Below the pieces are notes generated by a model, which worked only from the letters and a program-made list of their open reading frames with translations, did not search any database and was not told the origin of the DNA. This document shows positions 7,460 through 15,467 of a stretch of 64,000 nucleotides of DNA, piece by piece. Source of the DNA: Microbacterium ureisolvens (GTDB lineage: Bacteria; Actinomycetota; Actinomycetes; Actinomycetales; Microbacteriaceae); assembly GCF_015278315.1 (NCBI RefSeq), contig NZ_JADIJE010000003.1, forward strand, positions 248,001 through 312,000. The letters are read 5' to 3'. Each line of letters starts with the position of its first letter. Positions within the stretch are counted from its first letter, which is position 1. Both the position numbers and the translations under genes were made by a program.

Positions 7460-7693
7460 GTGAAGATGAAGACACGCGGAGATGTCCAGGTGTGGTGCGA
7501 GCACGGCCGCCCGGCGAGGCTCGTGGTCGAGGGCGAGCGCTGGCGCATCATCGACACCCCGACGCGGTCCGACGGCGGCCGGCTGTTCCAGAGCTGGCGC
7601 TTCACGGCCCGCAGCGATGTCGATCACCGCACGCGCGTCATGGACGTCGAGGAGGTGGAGGGTCACTGGACCCTGGTGGCCGCCTGGGACTGA
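7460..7693 (+). CDS. Small DUF6504-like protein, probably SOS-regulated
   Basis: This 77-residue basic protein has PARLVVEGERWRIIDTPTR and a C-terminal EVEGHWTLVAAWD, which resembles the small DUF6504-type proteins that in actinobacteria accompany Y-family polymerase (ImuB/DinB) genes. That family link is from memory of the motif, not from a search. The GTG at 7460 is chosen because GAGGAGG (7448-7454) lies six bases upstream; a longer reading into the preceding gene would lack this site. The promoter carries a LexA-box match, supporting a DNA-damage role. No polymerase gene is nearby in this window, which is unusual. Confidence 0.65.
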   Translation: MKMKTRGDVQVWCEHGRPARLVVEGERWRIIDTPTRSDGGRLFQSWRFTARSDVDHRTRVMDVEEVEGHWTLVAAWD

Positions 7694-7753
7694 GGCGGCC
7701 GCGGTCGTCGCCGGCCGGAGTGGGCGTCGGTGGGTGCCGGCGCTCGCCGGCGT

Positions 7754-7771
7754 GAAGATCCGCCGATCTTC
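7754..7771. promoter_or_regulatory. Perfect palindrome GAAGATC-N4-GATCTTC
   Basis: Seven-base arms flank CGCC, 60 bases after the small SOS gene and 25 bases before the MHS transporter promoter. It could terminate the former or be an operator of the latter. No poly-T run follows. Confidence 0.35.
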
Positions 7772-7795
7772 TCGCCTTCGTTGTCGTCCAGGCCC

Positions 7796-7825
7796 TTGAG
7801 ACCTGAATCGTGCGTCAGGTATGGT
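7796..7825 (+). promoter_or_regulatory. Promoter of the MHS transporter
   Basis: TTGAGA (7796-7801) and TATGGT (7820-7825) are spaced 18 bases, placing transcription start near 7832 and giving a leader of about 45 bases before the ATG at 7878. Confidence 0.5.
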
Positions 7826-7877
7826 CGCGCAGTGCGGCTTTTCGGCCGCTCACGCGCTCTACAAGGAGGTCCAGCGC

Positions 7878-9251
7878 ATGGCATCAACAGCACCCGCATC
7901 CGACGCGCCGATGAGGCAGTCGAGTCTGCGACGCGTCGTCACCGCGTCGATGGCCGGCACGGTCGTCGAGTGGTACGAGTTCTTCCTCTACGCCACGGCG
8001 GCGACGCTCGTGTTCAACAAGATCATGTTCCCGCCGTCGGACGACCCGTATGCGCCGATCATCGCGGCGTTCGTGACATACGCCGTCGGGTTCGTCGCGC
8101 GCCCGCTCGGCGGCATCGTGTTCGGGCACTTCGGCGACAAGTACGGTCGCAAGAAGCTGCTCCAGTTCGCGATCATCCTCGTGGGCGTGGCCACGTTCGT
8201 CATGGGCTGCCTGCCGACGTTCGACGCGATCGGCTACTGGGCGCCCGCGCTCCTGGTGGCGCTGCGCTTCGCGCAGGGTTTCGCGGTCGGCGGAGAGTGG
8301 GGCGGAGCGGTGCTGCTCGTCTCCGAGCACTCGCCCGACAAGACGCGCGGCTTCTGGGCGTCGTGGCCGCAGGCCGCGGTGCCCATCGGCAACCTGCTCG
8401 CAACGGTGGTTCTCCTCGTCCTCAGCCGCACGCTCAGCGAGGAGCAGTTCCTCGCCTGGGGCTGGCGTATCGGGTTCTGGCTGTCGGTGGTGATCGTCGC
8501 GATCGGCTACTACGTGCGCACGCGCGTCACCGACGCGCCGATCTTCGTCGAGGTGCAGAAGCAGATCGAGAGCTCCAAGGCGGCCCGGTACGGCGTGCTC
8601 GAGGTCCTCAAGCGCTACCCGCGCGGCGTGCTCACGGCGATGGGGCTCCGGTTCGCCGAGAACATCATGTACTACCTCGTCGTGACCTTCTCGATCACGT
8701 ATCTCGCGGTGGCGCTCGAGGTCGACACGGCCGAGATCCTCGGGCTGCTGGTCATCGCCCACATCGTCCACATGACCGTGATCCCGCTCATCGGCGGGCT
8801 CACCGATCGGCTCGGCCGCAAGCCGGTGTACCTGATCGGCACGCTCGGGGCAGCCGCGTGGGGCTTCGTCGCGTTCCCGATGTTCGACACGCGCAACCCG
8901 GCGATCATCGTCGCGGCGATCTGCCTCGGCCTGTTCATCCACGCCTTCATGTATGCGCCGCAGCCGGCGATCATGTCGGAGATGTTCCCCACGCGCATGC
9001 GCTACTCGGGCGTCTCGCTGGGCTACCAGGTGACCTCGATCGTCGCGGGCTCGCTCGCGCCGATCATCGCGACGGCGCTGCTGCGGGAGTACGGCTCGTA
9101 CATCCCGGTCGCGGTCTACCTCGCGATCGCCGCGGGCGTCACGCTGATCGCAGTCATCTCGATGCGCGAGACGAAGGGTTCGTCGCTGCACGAGCTCGAC
9201 CGCCTCGACGAGGAGAAGCTCGCCGCAGACCGGGTCTCCACGCGCGCCTGA
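7878..9251 (+). CDS. MHS-family MFS transporter (metabolite:H+ symporter)
   Basis: This 457-residue, 12-helix major facilitator belongs to the ProP/ShiA/MHS group: AGTVVEWYEFFLYATAA in helix 1, the loop motif GHFGDKYGRKK at about residues 89-99, and GGEWGGAVLLVSEH at about 136. Such proteins import compatible solutes, shikimate, citrate or alpha-ketoglutarate with protons. The ATG at 7878 is set by AAGGAGG (7863-7869), eight bases upstream. It has its own promoter and is followed by a strong terminator, so it is monocistronic. The substrate cannot be told from sequence alone. Confidence 0.9.
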   Translation: MASTAPASDAPMRQSSLRRVVTASMAGTVVEWYEFFLYATAATLVFNKIMFPPSDDPYAPIIAAFVTYAVGFVARPLGGIVFGHFGDKYGRKKLLQFAIILVGVATFVMGCLPTFDAIGYWAPALLVALRFAQGFAVGGEWGGAVLLVSEHSPDKTRGFWASWPQAAVPIGNLLATVVLLVLSRTLSEEQFLAWGWRIGFWLSVVIVAIGYYVRTRVTDAPIFVEVQKQIESSKAARYGVLEVLKRYPRGVLTAMGLRFAENIMYYLVVTFSITYLAVALEVDTAEILGLLVIAHIVHMTVIPLIGGLTDRLGRKPVYLIGTLGAAAWGFVAFPMFDTRNPAIIVAAICLGLFIHAFMYAPQPAIMSEMFPTRMRYSGVSLGYQVTSIVAGSLAPIIATALLREYGSYIPVAVYLAIAAGVTLIAVISMRETKGSSLHELDRLDEEKLAADRVSTRA

Positions 9252-9264
9252 GATCCCGAACGGA

Positions 9265-9302
9265 GCACCGCCCCGCCACGGCATTCCGTGGCGGGGCGGT
9301 GC
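9265..9302. terminator. Strong bidirectional terminator
   Basis: A perfect 17-base-pair stem, GCACCGCCCCGCCACGG (9265-9281) with CCGTGGCGGGGCGGTGC (9286-9302), closes a CATT loop between the convergent MHS transporter and the four-helix membrane protein gene. Confidence 0.85.
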
Positions 9303-9313
9303 GCGGGCTCAGC

Positions 9314-9730
9314 TCAGACGCCCCGCCGCACTGCGCCGCGCGTCTCCGGCTGCAGCCGCATCACCATCACGGTGGTGACGGCGAGGATGACGATGCCGAG
9401 AGATTCGATGATGACCGTCTCGGGCACGAGGGTGAAGTTCCAGTCCTGGTGGATGCCGAAGAGCCCCACCGTCAACGCCAGGACGAGGGCCCCGAGCGTC
9501 GCGATCAGGAACAGCAGGCTGAGCACGGTCGTGGCCTGGAGCAGCCGGCCGTGCAGCACGAGCATCCCGATCGCGAGGACGAGCGCCGCGATGGCGTTGA
9601 GGACGAAGAAGACGCCGAGGATCCCGCCGACGCCGTTGAAGACGAGGAACAGATGGATGCCGCCGGCGGCGACAAGGGCGACGGCGCTGAGGATGCGCAT
9701 GATCCACAGAGCGCGGCTCGTTTCGGTCAT
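9314..9730 (-). CDS. Small four-helix membrane protein
   Basis: This 138-residue hydrophobic protein has four predicted membrane helices at about residues 9-32, 36-60, 65-92 and 105-125 and a short basic tail. No named family is recognised. It starts four bases after the stop of the CDP-alcohol phosphotransferase gene, so the two are co-transcribed leftwards from the divergent promoter at 10488-10507 and form the minus arm of the 9-17 kb cluster. It could be an accessory subunit of the phosphotransferase. Confidence 0.7.
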   Translation of the reverse strand: MTETSRALWIMRILSAVALVAAGGIHLFLVFNGVGGILGVFFVLNAIAALVLAIGMLVLHGRLLQATTVLSLLFLIATLGALVLALTVGLFGIHQDWNFTLVPETVIIESLGIVILAVTTVMVMRLQPETRGAVRRGV

Positions 9731-9734
9731 GGGT

Positions 9735-10487
9735 CTACCTGCTCTCTTGGTGCGGTGAGGTGGTCGACGCCTTCTTCAGGGAAACGAGCGCCGGGCCGCG
9801 GCGGTTCAACCGCACCAGCCACAGCACGTCGCGGCCGAACGATTCGAGCACCACGATGAGCGCGACCGCGGCGACGGCGATGTTGCCCGCCTCGGGCAGG
9901 ACCTGGGCCGCGACGATCGTGAGGGCGACGCCGCACAGGGCGGTCACCACCTTGCGCCAGTAGCGCGGCGGGAGCGGGTGCTGCATCCACGGCAGCAGCC
10001 AGCCGGCGACCACGAAGGCGTAGCGCAGCAGGCCGATGACGAGCACCCACCACCCGACCAGGCGCACGTCGTATACGCAGAGCACCAGGAGGAGATACGC
10101 GTCCACCTCCATGTCGAAGCGGGCGCCCAGCTCGCTCTGGCTCGACGTGCGCCGCGCGACGAAGCCATCGACTCCGTCGAGCGCGAGCGCGACGGCGGCG
10201 AGGGTCACCAGCAGGACCGTGGCCGTCGCGCCGTCGAACGATGCGACGACCAGCGCGGTGATGATCCCCACGAGCGCCGACCGCGTCGCGGTGACGGCGT
10301 TGGCGGCTCCGAATCGCTCCGCTCGCCGGCGACGCAGGCCGAGAGCCAGGAGCACCGTCGAGACGACGAGGTATCCGACGCCCGCCGCCCACGCCACCGG
10401 CGACAGCGCCACGAAGCGCCCGACGACGAGCAGGCCCGCGCACCCGGCCGCCACCCACCACCACGGCATCCACTGAACTTTTCTCAT
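9735..10487 (-). CDS. CDP-alcohol phosphatidyltransferase family protein
   Basis: This 250-residue membrane enzyme has about six helices and a perfect CDP-alcohol phosphotransferase motif at about residues 103-126: DGVDGFVARR...GARFDMEVDA fits D-x2-DG-x2-AR-x8-G-x3-D-x3-D, including all metal-binding Asp residues. The family transfers a phospho-alcohol from a CDP-alcohol to an acceptor alcohol to make phosphodiester lipids. It is divergent, with only 20 bases between starts, from the seven-gene plus-strand operon. It therefore probably acts in the same pathway, attaching a polar head group to a lipid or sugar alcohol. Confidence 0.88.
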   Translation of the reverse strand: MRKVQWMPWWWVAAGCAGLLVVGRFVALSPVAWAAGVGYLVVSTVLLALGLRRRRAERFGAANAVTATRSALVGIITALVVASFDGATATVLLVTLAAVALALDGVDGFVARRTSSQSELGARFDMEVDAYLLLVLCVYDVRLVGWWVLVIGLLRYAFVVAGWLLPWMQHPLPPRYWRKVVTALCGVALTIVAAQVLPEAGNIAVAAVALIVVLESFGRDVLWLVRLNRRGPALVSLKKASTTSPHQESR

Positions 10488-10507
10488 GTGCGCTCCGTTT
10501 AGTCCCT

Positions 10508-11539
10508 ATGGCGGTCACCGGGAACACGACGAAGGTACCCGCCGGAGTTCACACCGAGGATCCGGATGCCGCGATCGCGTGGTGGACCGTCGGTCCCGGT
10601 CAGGGCGAATTCCGGTCTGAGAACATCCGTGAGCCGGCTGCCGACGAGGCCGCCGTGCGGACGCTGTGGACCGGCGTGAGCCGAGGGACCGAGGGGCTGG
10701 TGGCCCGCGGCGAGGTTCCCCCCTCGGAGCATGCGCGCATGCGGGCGCCCTTCCAGGCCGGTGACTTCCCGTTCCCGGTCAAGTACGGCTATCTCAACGT
10801 CGGCACCGTGGAGAGCGGCCCGCGATCGCTGCAGGGACGCACAGTCTTCGCCCTGTTCCCGCATCAATCCCGCTTCGTGGTCCCCGCCGATGCGCTCGTC
10901 GCCGTCCCCGAGTCCGTGCCGCCCCGGCGGGCCGTACTTGCCGGCGCGGTCGAGACTGCGGTCAACGTGCTGTGGGATGCCGGCGCGATGGTCGGCGACC
11001 GGGTGACCGTCGTGGGGGCGGGGATGATCGGCGGCGCGATCGCGCGCCTGGCGCGCGGCATTGCGGGCACCGAGGTCACGCTCGTCGACGTCGACGCGGG
11101 AAAAGCCGCCATGGCTGAGCGGCTGGGCGTCGCGTTCGCAGCCCCCGAGGCCGCGCCCCCGGACGCGGACGTGGTCATCGAGGCCAGTGGCAGCGGCGCC
11201 GGTCTGCAGCTGGCGCTGCGGTTGGCGCCGGACGACGGGGAGGTGGTGGTCGCCAGCTGGTTCGGCAGCGGCGCCGTCCCCCTGGAGCTCGGCGCGGACT
11301 TCCACTCGCGCAGGATCACGATCCGCGCGAGTCAAGTCGGTGCTGTCGCGACCCCACGGCGTGCTCGCCGCACGACGCGCGACCGGCTGACCCTAGCGCT
11401 TCGCCTGCTGGAAGATCCAGCCCTCGACGCGCTGATGGGCGGCGGCTCATCATGGAGACAGCTGCCGGAGGTCACTGCCGCCCTCGCTGCGGGAACGGCC
11501 GGCGGGCTCTGCCACACGATCGATTGGAGTGCCGCATGA
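10508..11539 (+). CDS. MDR-superfamily zinc-type alcohol dehydrogenase-like protein
   Basis: This 343-residue medium-chain dehydrogenase-like protein has a GroES-like N-terminal domain and a Rossmann domain with [16 protein letters not shown] (about residues 164-179) and TLVDVD (about 195) for NAD(P). The usual catalytic Cys/His zinc ligands near the N-terminus are not visible: the region [15 protein letters not shown] replaces the normal Cys-Gly-Ser-Asp segment, so it resembles the zinc-independent dehydrogenases used in natural-product pathways. It starts the plus-strand operon, 20 bases from a divergent gene, and its stop overlaps the PTPS-like gene by 4 bases. The reaction is unknown. Confidence 0.8.
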   Translation: MAVTGNTTKVPAGVHTEDPDAAIAWWTVGPGQGEFRSENIREPAADEAAVRTLWTGVSRGTEGLVARGEVPPSEHARMRAPFQAGDFPFPVKYGYLNVGTVESGPRSLQGRTVFALFPHQSRFVVPADALVAVPESVPPRRAVLAGAVETAVNVLWDAGAMVGDRVTVVGAGMIGGAIARLARGIAGTEVTLVDVDAGKAAMAERLGVAFAAPEAAPPDADVVIEASGSGAGLQLALRLAPDDGEVVVASWFGSGAVPLELGADFHSRRITIRASQVGAVATPRRARRTTRDRLTLALRLLEDPALDALMGGGSSWRQLPEVTAALAAGTAGGLCHTIDWSAA

Positions 11540-11931
11540 GCTTCAGCCTGACCGTCCGGGACCACCTGATGATCGCGCACAGCCTCAAGGGTGACGTGTT
11601 CGGACCGGCGCAGCAGCTGCACGGCGCTACCTACCTTGTGGACGCGACGTTCCGCGCTGAGGCGCTCGACGACGACGGGATCGTCGTCGACATCGGCCGC
11701 GCCGGCGACGCGCTCCGCGAGATCGTCGGCGCGCTCACCTACCGCAACCTCGACGACGAGCCCGAGCTGCAGGGGGTGAACACCACCACCGAGCGGCTCT
11801 GCCAGATCATCGGCGACCGCCTCGCCGAGCGGGCCCGGACCGGCGCGCTCGGCCGGGACAGCCTCAGCGGCATCGTCGTGACCCTGCACGAGTCGCATGT
11901 CGCATGGGCGTCCTACGAGGTGTCCTTATGA
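11536..11931 (+). CDS. 6-pyruvoyl-tetrahydropterin synthase/QueD-like protein with altered active site
   Basis: This 131-residue protein has the PTPS fold signature: [15 protein letters not shown] near the N-terminus, LHGATY at about residues 32-37, [10 protein letters not shown] at about 86 and a C-terminal [10 protein letters not shown]. Typical enzymes carry a catalytic Cys in a CxxxHGHxY context and three zinc His. Here the Cys is absent and the second His of HGH is Ala (HGA). It is therefore unlikely to be an ordinary CPH4 or PTP synthase, and may act on another pterin or pyrimidine substrate or be non-catalytic. It overlaps both neighbours by 4 bases in the seven-gene operon. Confidence 0.82.
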   Translation: MSFSLTVRDHLMIAHSLKGDVFGPAQQLHGATYLVDATFRAEALDDDGIVVDIGRAGDALREIVGALTYRNLDDEPELQGVNTTTERLCQIIGDRLAERARTGALGRDSLSGIVVTLHESHVAWASYEVSL

Positions 11932-12941
11932 CCGGTGGCCCGTCTGTCCGCTTCGTGGTCCCCGCCGGGGTCGACGATCCCCGTCGTGTGAGCGGCGGCA
12001 ACGTCTACGACCGGAAGATCCGCGACGGTCTCCGCGACGGAGGCTGGGCCGTGACCACCATCGAGGCGGCGGATGCGGGGGCTGCGGCATCCGCTCTCCG
12101 CGACGCATCCGACGGCGGACTCGTGCTCGTCGACGGACTCGTGGCGGGGTGGGCGCCCGACGCGGTCGAAGAGGCGGCGACGCGGGTGAGGCTGGTCGTG
12201 CTCGCGCACATGCTGGTGGCGGCGTTCCCCGATGCGACGGACGCCGCGGTCGAGGCCGAGCGCCGGGCGTGCGCGGCGGCGCTCGGCGTGATCACCACGA
12301 GCAGATGGACCGCCGATGAGCTCGCCCGCCGCGGACTGGCCGAGCCCGATCGGATCGCGGTCGCGAGGCCGGGAGCCGAGCCGCGCGATGTCGCGCAGCC
12401 GCGCTCGGACGGCGACCTGCTGTGCGTCGGCGTCATCGCGCCGCACAAGGGCCAGGACACACTGCTCGCGGCCCTCGGACAGCTCGACCGGCGGGACTGG
12501 ACCTGCGCGATGGTCGGCTCGGAGGAGACGTATCCCGAGTACGCCGCGGCGATCGCCCGCGCCGCCCGAGGCTTCGGCGGGCGAGTGCGGCTGCGGGGGG
12601 CGCTGGGTGACGACGCCCTCGCGGACGAGTACCGCCGCAGCGCGCTGCTCGTGGCGCCGTCGCGCGTCGAGGCGTCGGGCATGGCGATCGCCGACGCGCG
12701 AGCGTGGGGACTCCCCGTCGTGGCCGCCGAGGCCGGCGGCATTCCCGACACGCTCGCCGGCGGCGGCGGACTGCTCGTCGCGCCGGGCGACGCCCCCGCG
12801 CTCGCTGGGGCGCTGCGCTCGTGGATGACGGATGCCGCGCTGCGCGACCGGCTCCGCCGCGAAGCCCTCGCCGTGCGTCCGACGCTGCCGACCTGGGCGC
12901 GGACGGTGGCAGCTGTCGCCGAGGTGCTGGAGGCGGCATGA
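11928..12941 (+). CDS. Glycosyltransferase family 4-like
   Basis: This 337-residue GT-B type glycosyltransferase has an N-terminal region with [14 protein letters not shown] (acceptor domain, about residues 22-35) and a C-terminal nucleotide-sugar domain with [13 protein letters not shown] at about 168 and the donor-site stretch [19 protein letters not shown] at about 246, an EX7E-like motif ending in Asp. It would transfer a sugar from an NDP-sugar to a cluster intermediate on the cytoplasmic face. Start and stop both overlap neighbours by 4 bases. Donor and acceptor are unknown. Confidence 0.87.
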   Translation: MTGGPSVRFVVPAGVDDPRRVSGGNVYDRKIRDGLRDGGWAVTTIEAADAGAAASALRDASDGGLVLVDGLVAGWAPDAVEEAATRVRLVVLAHMLVAAFPDATDAAVEAERRACAAALGVITTSRWTADELARRGLAEPDRIAVARPGAEPRDVAQPRSDGDLLCVGVIAPHKGQDTLLAALGQLDRRDWTCAMVGSEETYPEYAAAIARAARGFGGRVRLRGALGDDALADEYRRSALLVAPSRVEASGMAIADARAWGLPVVAAEAGGIPDTLAGGGGLLVAPGDAPALAGALRSWMTDAALRDRLRREALAVRPTLPTWARTVAAVAEVLEAA

Positions 12942-13774
12942 CCTCGATCTCCACGGCCACCCCCGGCTGGCTCGCCCTGCGCGCGCCCGCCGACGACGCC
13001 GCGCGCTCCGCGGACCTCGCGGACGAGCTCGCCGGCCTTGTGAACCGCCACGCGTCCTCCGCGCCCCTGCTGCTGCACGACCTCGGCGCCGGCACCGGGT
13101 CGATGACCCGGTGGCTCGCCCCGCGCCTCCCCGGCCCGCAGCGATGGGTGCTGCGCGACGGCGATGCCGACATCCTCGAGCACCTCGACCTCCGCGCCGT
13201 GGTCGACGGGGACGTCGAGCACATCGACTCCGAGGTCGTGGTGGAAGACCTCGAGCACCTGCCCCGCGACGCGTTCGAGGGCGCCGCGGCGGTCGCGGCA
13301 TCCGCTCTCCTCGACGTCGTCACCGAAGCCGAAGCCGCTCACGTCCTGGCGGCGTGCATCGCAGCCGGAGCCCCCGTGCTCTTCAGCCTCACGGTCACGG
13401 GCAGCGTGCGCGTACGGCCGTCGGCCCGGCACCAGGAACTGGAAGGCGCCATCGCCGCCGCGTTCAACGACCATCAGCGACGCGACACCGAGGGACGACG
13501 GATGCTGGGACCCGATGCCGTCGCGGTGGTCGCGGCGCTCTTCGCCGACGCCGGCTGGCGCGTCCGCCGAGCGGCCACGCCCTGGCGCCTCCGGCCGTCG
13601 GAGCGCGCGCTGGCTGCGCAGTGGCTCGACGGCTGGGTGGGCGCAGCGGTGGCGCACCGCCCCGACTTGGCGGAGCCGGCGGGGGAGTACCTGCGCGGCC
13701 GTCTCGCCCAGTCCGCCGCCGGCCGGCTGCGGGTGACCGTCTCGCACGAGGACCTGCTGGCGTGGCCGGGGTGA
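12938..13774 (+). CDS. Class I SAM-dependent methyltransferase-like protein
   Basis: This 278-residue protein has a SAM-binding motif I LLLHDLGAGTGSMTRWL (about residues 44-60), a motif II-like acidic VVDGDVEHID (about 86-95), and motif III/IV regions around ASALLDVVTEAEAAHVLAA. This arrangement is a class I methyltransferase fold, probably small-molecule O- or N-methylation. It is the fourth gene of the 10508-17098 operon and overlaps both neighbours by 4 bases. The substrate would be the product of the neighbouring glycosyltransferase or PTPS-like steps. Confidence 0.82.
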   Translation: MTSISTATPGWLALRAPADDAARSADLADELAGLVNRHASSAPLLLHDLGAGTGSMTRWLAPRLPGPQRWVLRDGDADILEHLDLRAVVDGDVEHIDSEVVVEDLEHLPRDAFEGAAAVAASALLDVVTEAEAAHVLAACIAAGAPVLFSLTVTGSVRVRPSARHQELEGAIAAAFNDHQRRDTEGRRMLGPDAVAVVAALFADAGWRVRRAATPWRLRPSERALAAQWLDGWVGAAVAHRPDLAEPAGEYLRGRLAQSAAGRLRVTVSHEDLLAWPG

Positions 13775-14715
13775 GCCGGATCCCGTTGCGCGTGCGGTCC
13801 GGGATGCGGATCGCCGCGGCATTGGGCGTCGTGGCCGGAACGATCGCGGTCGTGGGCGCCGAGCCCTTCGCCGTGGGCCTGGCGGCGATCTCGCCCACGA
13901 CGATCCTCGCGGCGGCCGTGCTCACCGCCGTCGCGACGACGGCGGCGGCGTGGCGCTGGCGCATCGTCTCCGCGCGCTTCGGCCTGCGGCTTGGGTGGGG
14001 AGAGGCCTTCACGGCGTACTACCGGTCCCAGTTCCTCAATACCGTCCTCCCGGGCGGCGTGGCAGGCGACATCCACCGCGCCTATGATCACGGGCGGCGG
14101 CACGACGATGCCGGCCGCGCGGCGCGCGCGGTCGTCGCCGAGCGCGTCGCCGGGCAGCTCGTGCAGCTCGTGGTGACCCTCGCCGTGCTGCTGTCGCTCG
14201 GGCTCGCGTCGCCGCTGGCGCCGCTGGTGACGGCCACCGTCGCGCTGATCGCGCTGCTGGTGGCGATCGTGGCCGCGGTCGCCGCCAGCCGCCCCGGACG
14301 CGCGCTCCTGCGGCGGGAGTACCGGATGCTGCGACCCCTTCTCGCGCGGCCGGTCGAGCTGACCGCGATCGTCGTGGCTTCGATCGTGGTGCTCGCCGCG
14401 CACACCGGAACCTTCGTCGTCGCCGGGCTCGCCGTCGGGGTCTCCGCAGCGCCGCACGAGCTCGCGATCGTGGCGCTCGTCGTGCTCGCCGCCGCCGCAA
14501 TCCCGCTGAACGCGGGCGGATGGGGCCCCCGCGAGGCGGTGGCAGCCTCCGCGTTCGCGCTCGCAGGGCTCGGTGCAGGCGCCGGGCTCGCCGTCTCCGC
14601 CTCCTTCGGCGTCCTCACCGCGCTCGCCGTCGCGCCCGGCGTGCTGGCGCTGCTGGCGGGCCGCTTCCGTTCGCTCACGCCGAAGGGCATCATCGGGAAG
14701 AGGAGAACCGCATGA
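13771..14715 (+). CDS. Flippase-like/lysylphosphatidylglycerol synthase TM-region protein
   Basis: This 314-residue protein has about seven to eight membrane helices, with FLNTVLPGGVAGDIHRAYDH at about residues 87-106 and NAGGWGPREAVAASAFAL at about 246, both hallmarks of the UPF0104/LPG_synthase_TM family (GGxGGD-like and GGxGxRE motifs). The family includes the transmembrane part of MprF, and members are thought to move lipids across the membrane. The GTG at 13771 overlaps the methyltransferase stop by 4 bases. In this cluster it could export a glycosylated lipid intermediate. It has no aminoacyl transferase domain. Confidence 0.85.
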   Translation: MSRIPLRVRSGMRIAAALGVVAGTIAVVGAEPFAVGLAAISPTTILAAAVLTAVATTAAAWRWRIVSARFGLRLGWGEAFTAYYRSQFLNTVLPGGVAGDIHRAYDHGRRHDDAGRAARAVVAERVAGQLVQLVVTLAVLLSLGLASPLAPLVTATVALIALLVAIVAAVAASRPGRALLRREYRMLRPLLARPVELTAIVVASIVVLAAHTGTFVVAGLAVGVSAAPHELAIVALVVLAAAAIPLNAGGWGPREAVAASAFALAGLGAGAGLAVSASFGVLTALAVAPGVLALLAGRFRSLTPKGIIGKRRTA

Positions 14716-15467
14716 GCGAGCGACCGTACGTCACGCTGAGCTGCGCGATGTCGATCGACGGCTACCTCGACAGCGCCGAACCGCACCGGCTCGCGATGTC
14801 GAACGCCGACGACCTCGACAGGGTCGACGCCGTGCGCGCCGACCATGACGCGATCATGGTCGGCGCCTCCACCGTGCGGCGCGACAATCCGCGCCTGCTG
14901 GTGCGCGATGCCGCGAGGCGCGAGCACCGGCTGGCCTCGGGCCGCCGCGAATCGCCGGCCAAGGTGACGGTGACCGCGAGCGGGGAACTCGCGCCGGAGG
15001 CCGCGTTCTTCACAGCGGGCGACGGGCCGCGCATCGTGTACTGCCCGGTCGAGCGCGCGCCGTCGCTCCAGGAGCGCCTGGGCGACCGCGCCGTCGTGGT
15101 CGGCCTCGGCGAGGACTGCGTGACGATGAGCGCGCTCCTCGACGACCTCGCCGCGAACCACGGCGTGCGCAGCCTCATGGTCGAGGGTGGCGGCTCCGTG
15201 CTCACGCAGTTCCTCGGCGCCGACCTCGTGGACGAGCTGCACCTCGTGATCGCGCCGTTCTTCGTCGGCGAAGCCGGTGCCCCGCGCGTCGTCCGGCCGG
15301 GGGAGTTCCCGTGGACGGCGCATCGCCGAGCGCGCCTGGCCGAGACGCTGCAGATCGGCGACGTCGTGCTGCTGCGCTACGCCCTCTCGGAGCGCTTCGG
15401 CAGCCGGAACGGCGACGGCCGGAACTCCGACGCCGGCTGGGAGACCGTCGCCGCCGAACGGCCGTGA
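14712..15467 (+). CDS. RibD C-terminal domain (pyrimidine reductase/DHFR-like) protein
   Basis: This 251-residue protein is a stand-alone RibD_C reductase: PYVTLSCAMSIDGYL at the N-terminus, DAIMVGASTVRRDNPRLLVR at about residues 45-64, and MVEGGGSVLTQFL at about 157, all typical of NADPH-dependent 5-amino-6-(5-phosphoribosylamino)uracil reductases. The deaminase half of bifunctional RibD is missing. AGGAGAA precedes the ATG. It overlaps the upstream flippase-like gene and the downstream phosphatase-superfamily gene by 4 bases each. With the PTPS-like protein it suggests pteridine or ribityl-pyrimidine chemistry rather than housekeeping riboflavin synthesis. Confidence 0.86.
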   Translation: MSERPYVTLSCAMSIDGYLDSAEPHRLAMSNADDLDRVDAVRADHDAIMVGASTVRRDNPRLLVRDAARREHRLASGRRESPAKVTVTASGELAPEAAFFTAGDGPRIVYCPVERAPSLQERLGDRAVVVGLGEDCVTMSALLDDLAANHGVRSLMVEGGGSVLTQFLGADLVDELHLVIAPFFVGEAGAPRVVRPGEFPWTAHRRARLAETLQIGDVVLLRYALSERFGSRNGDGRNSDAGWETVAAERP

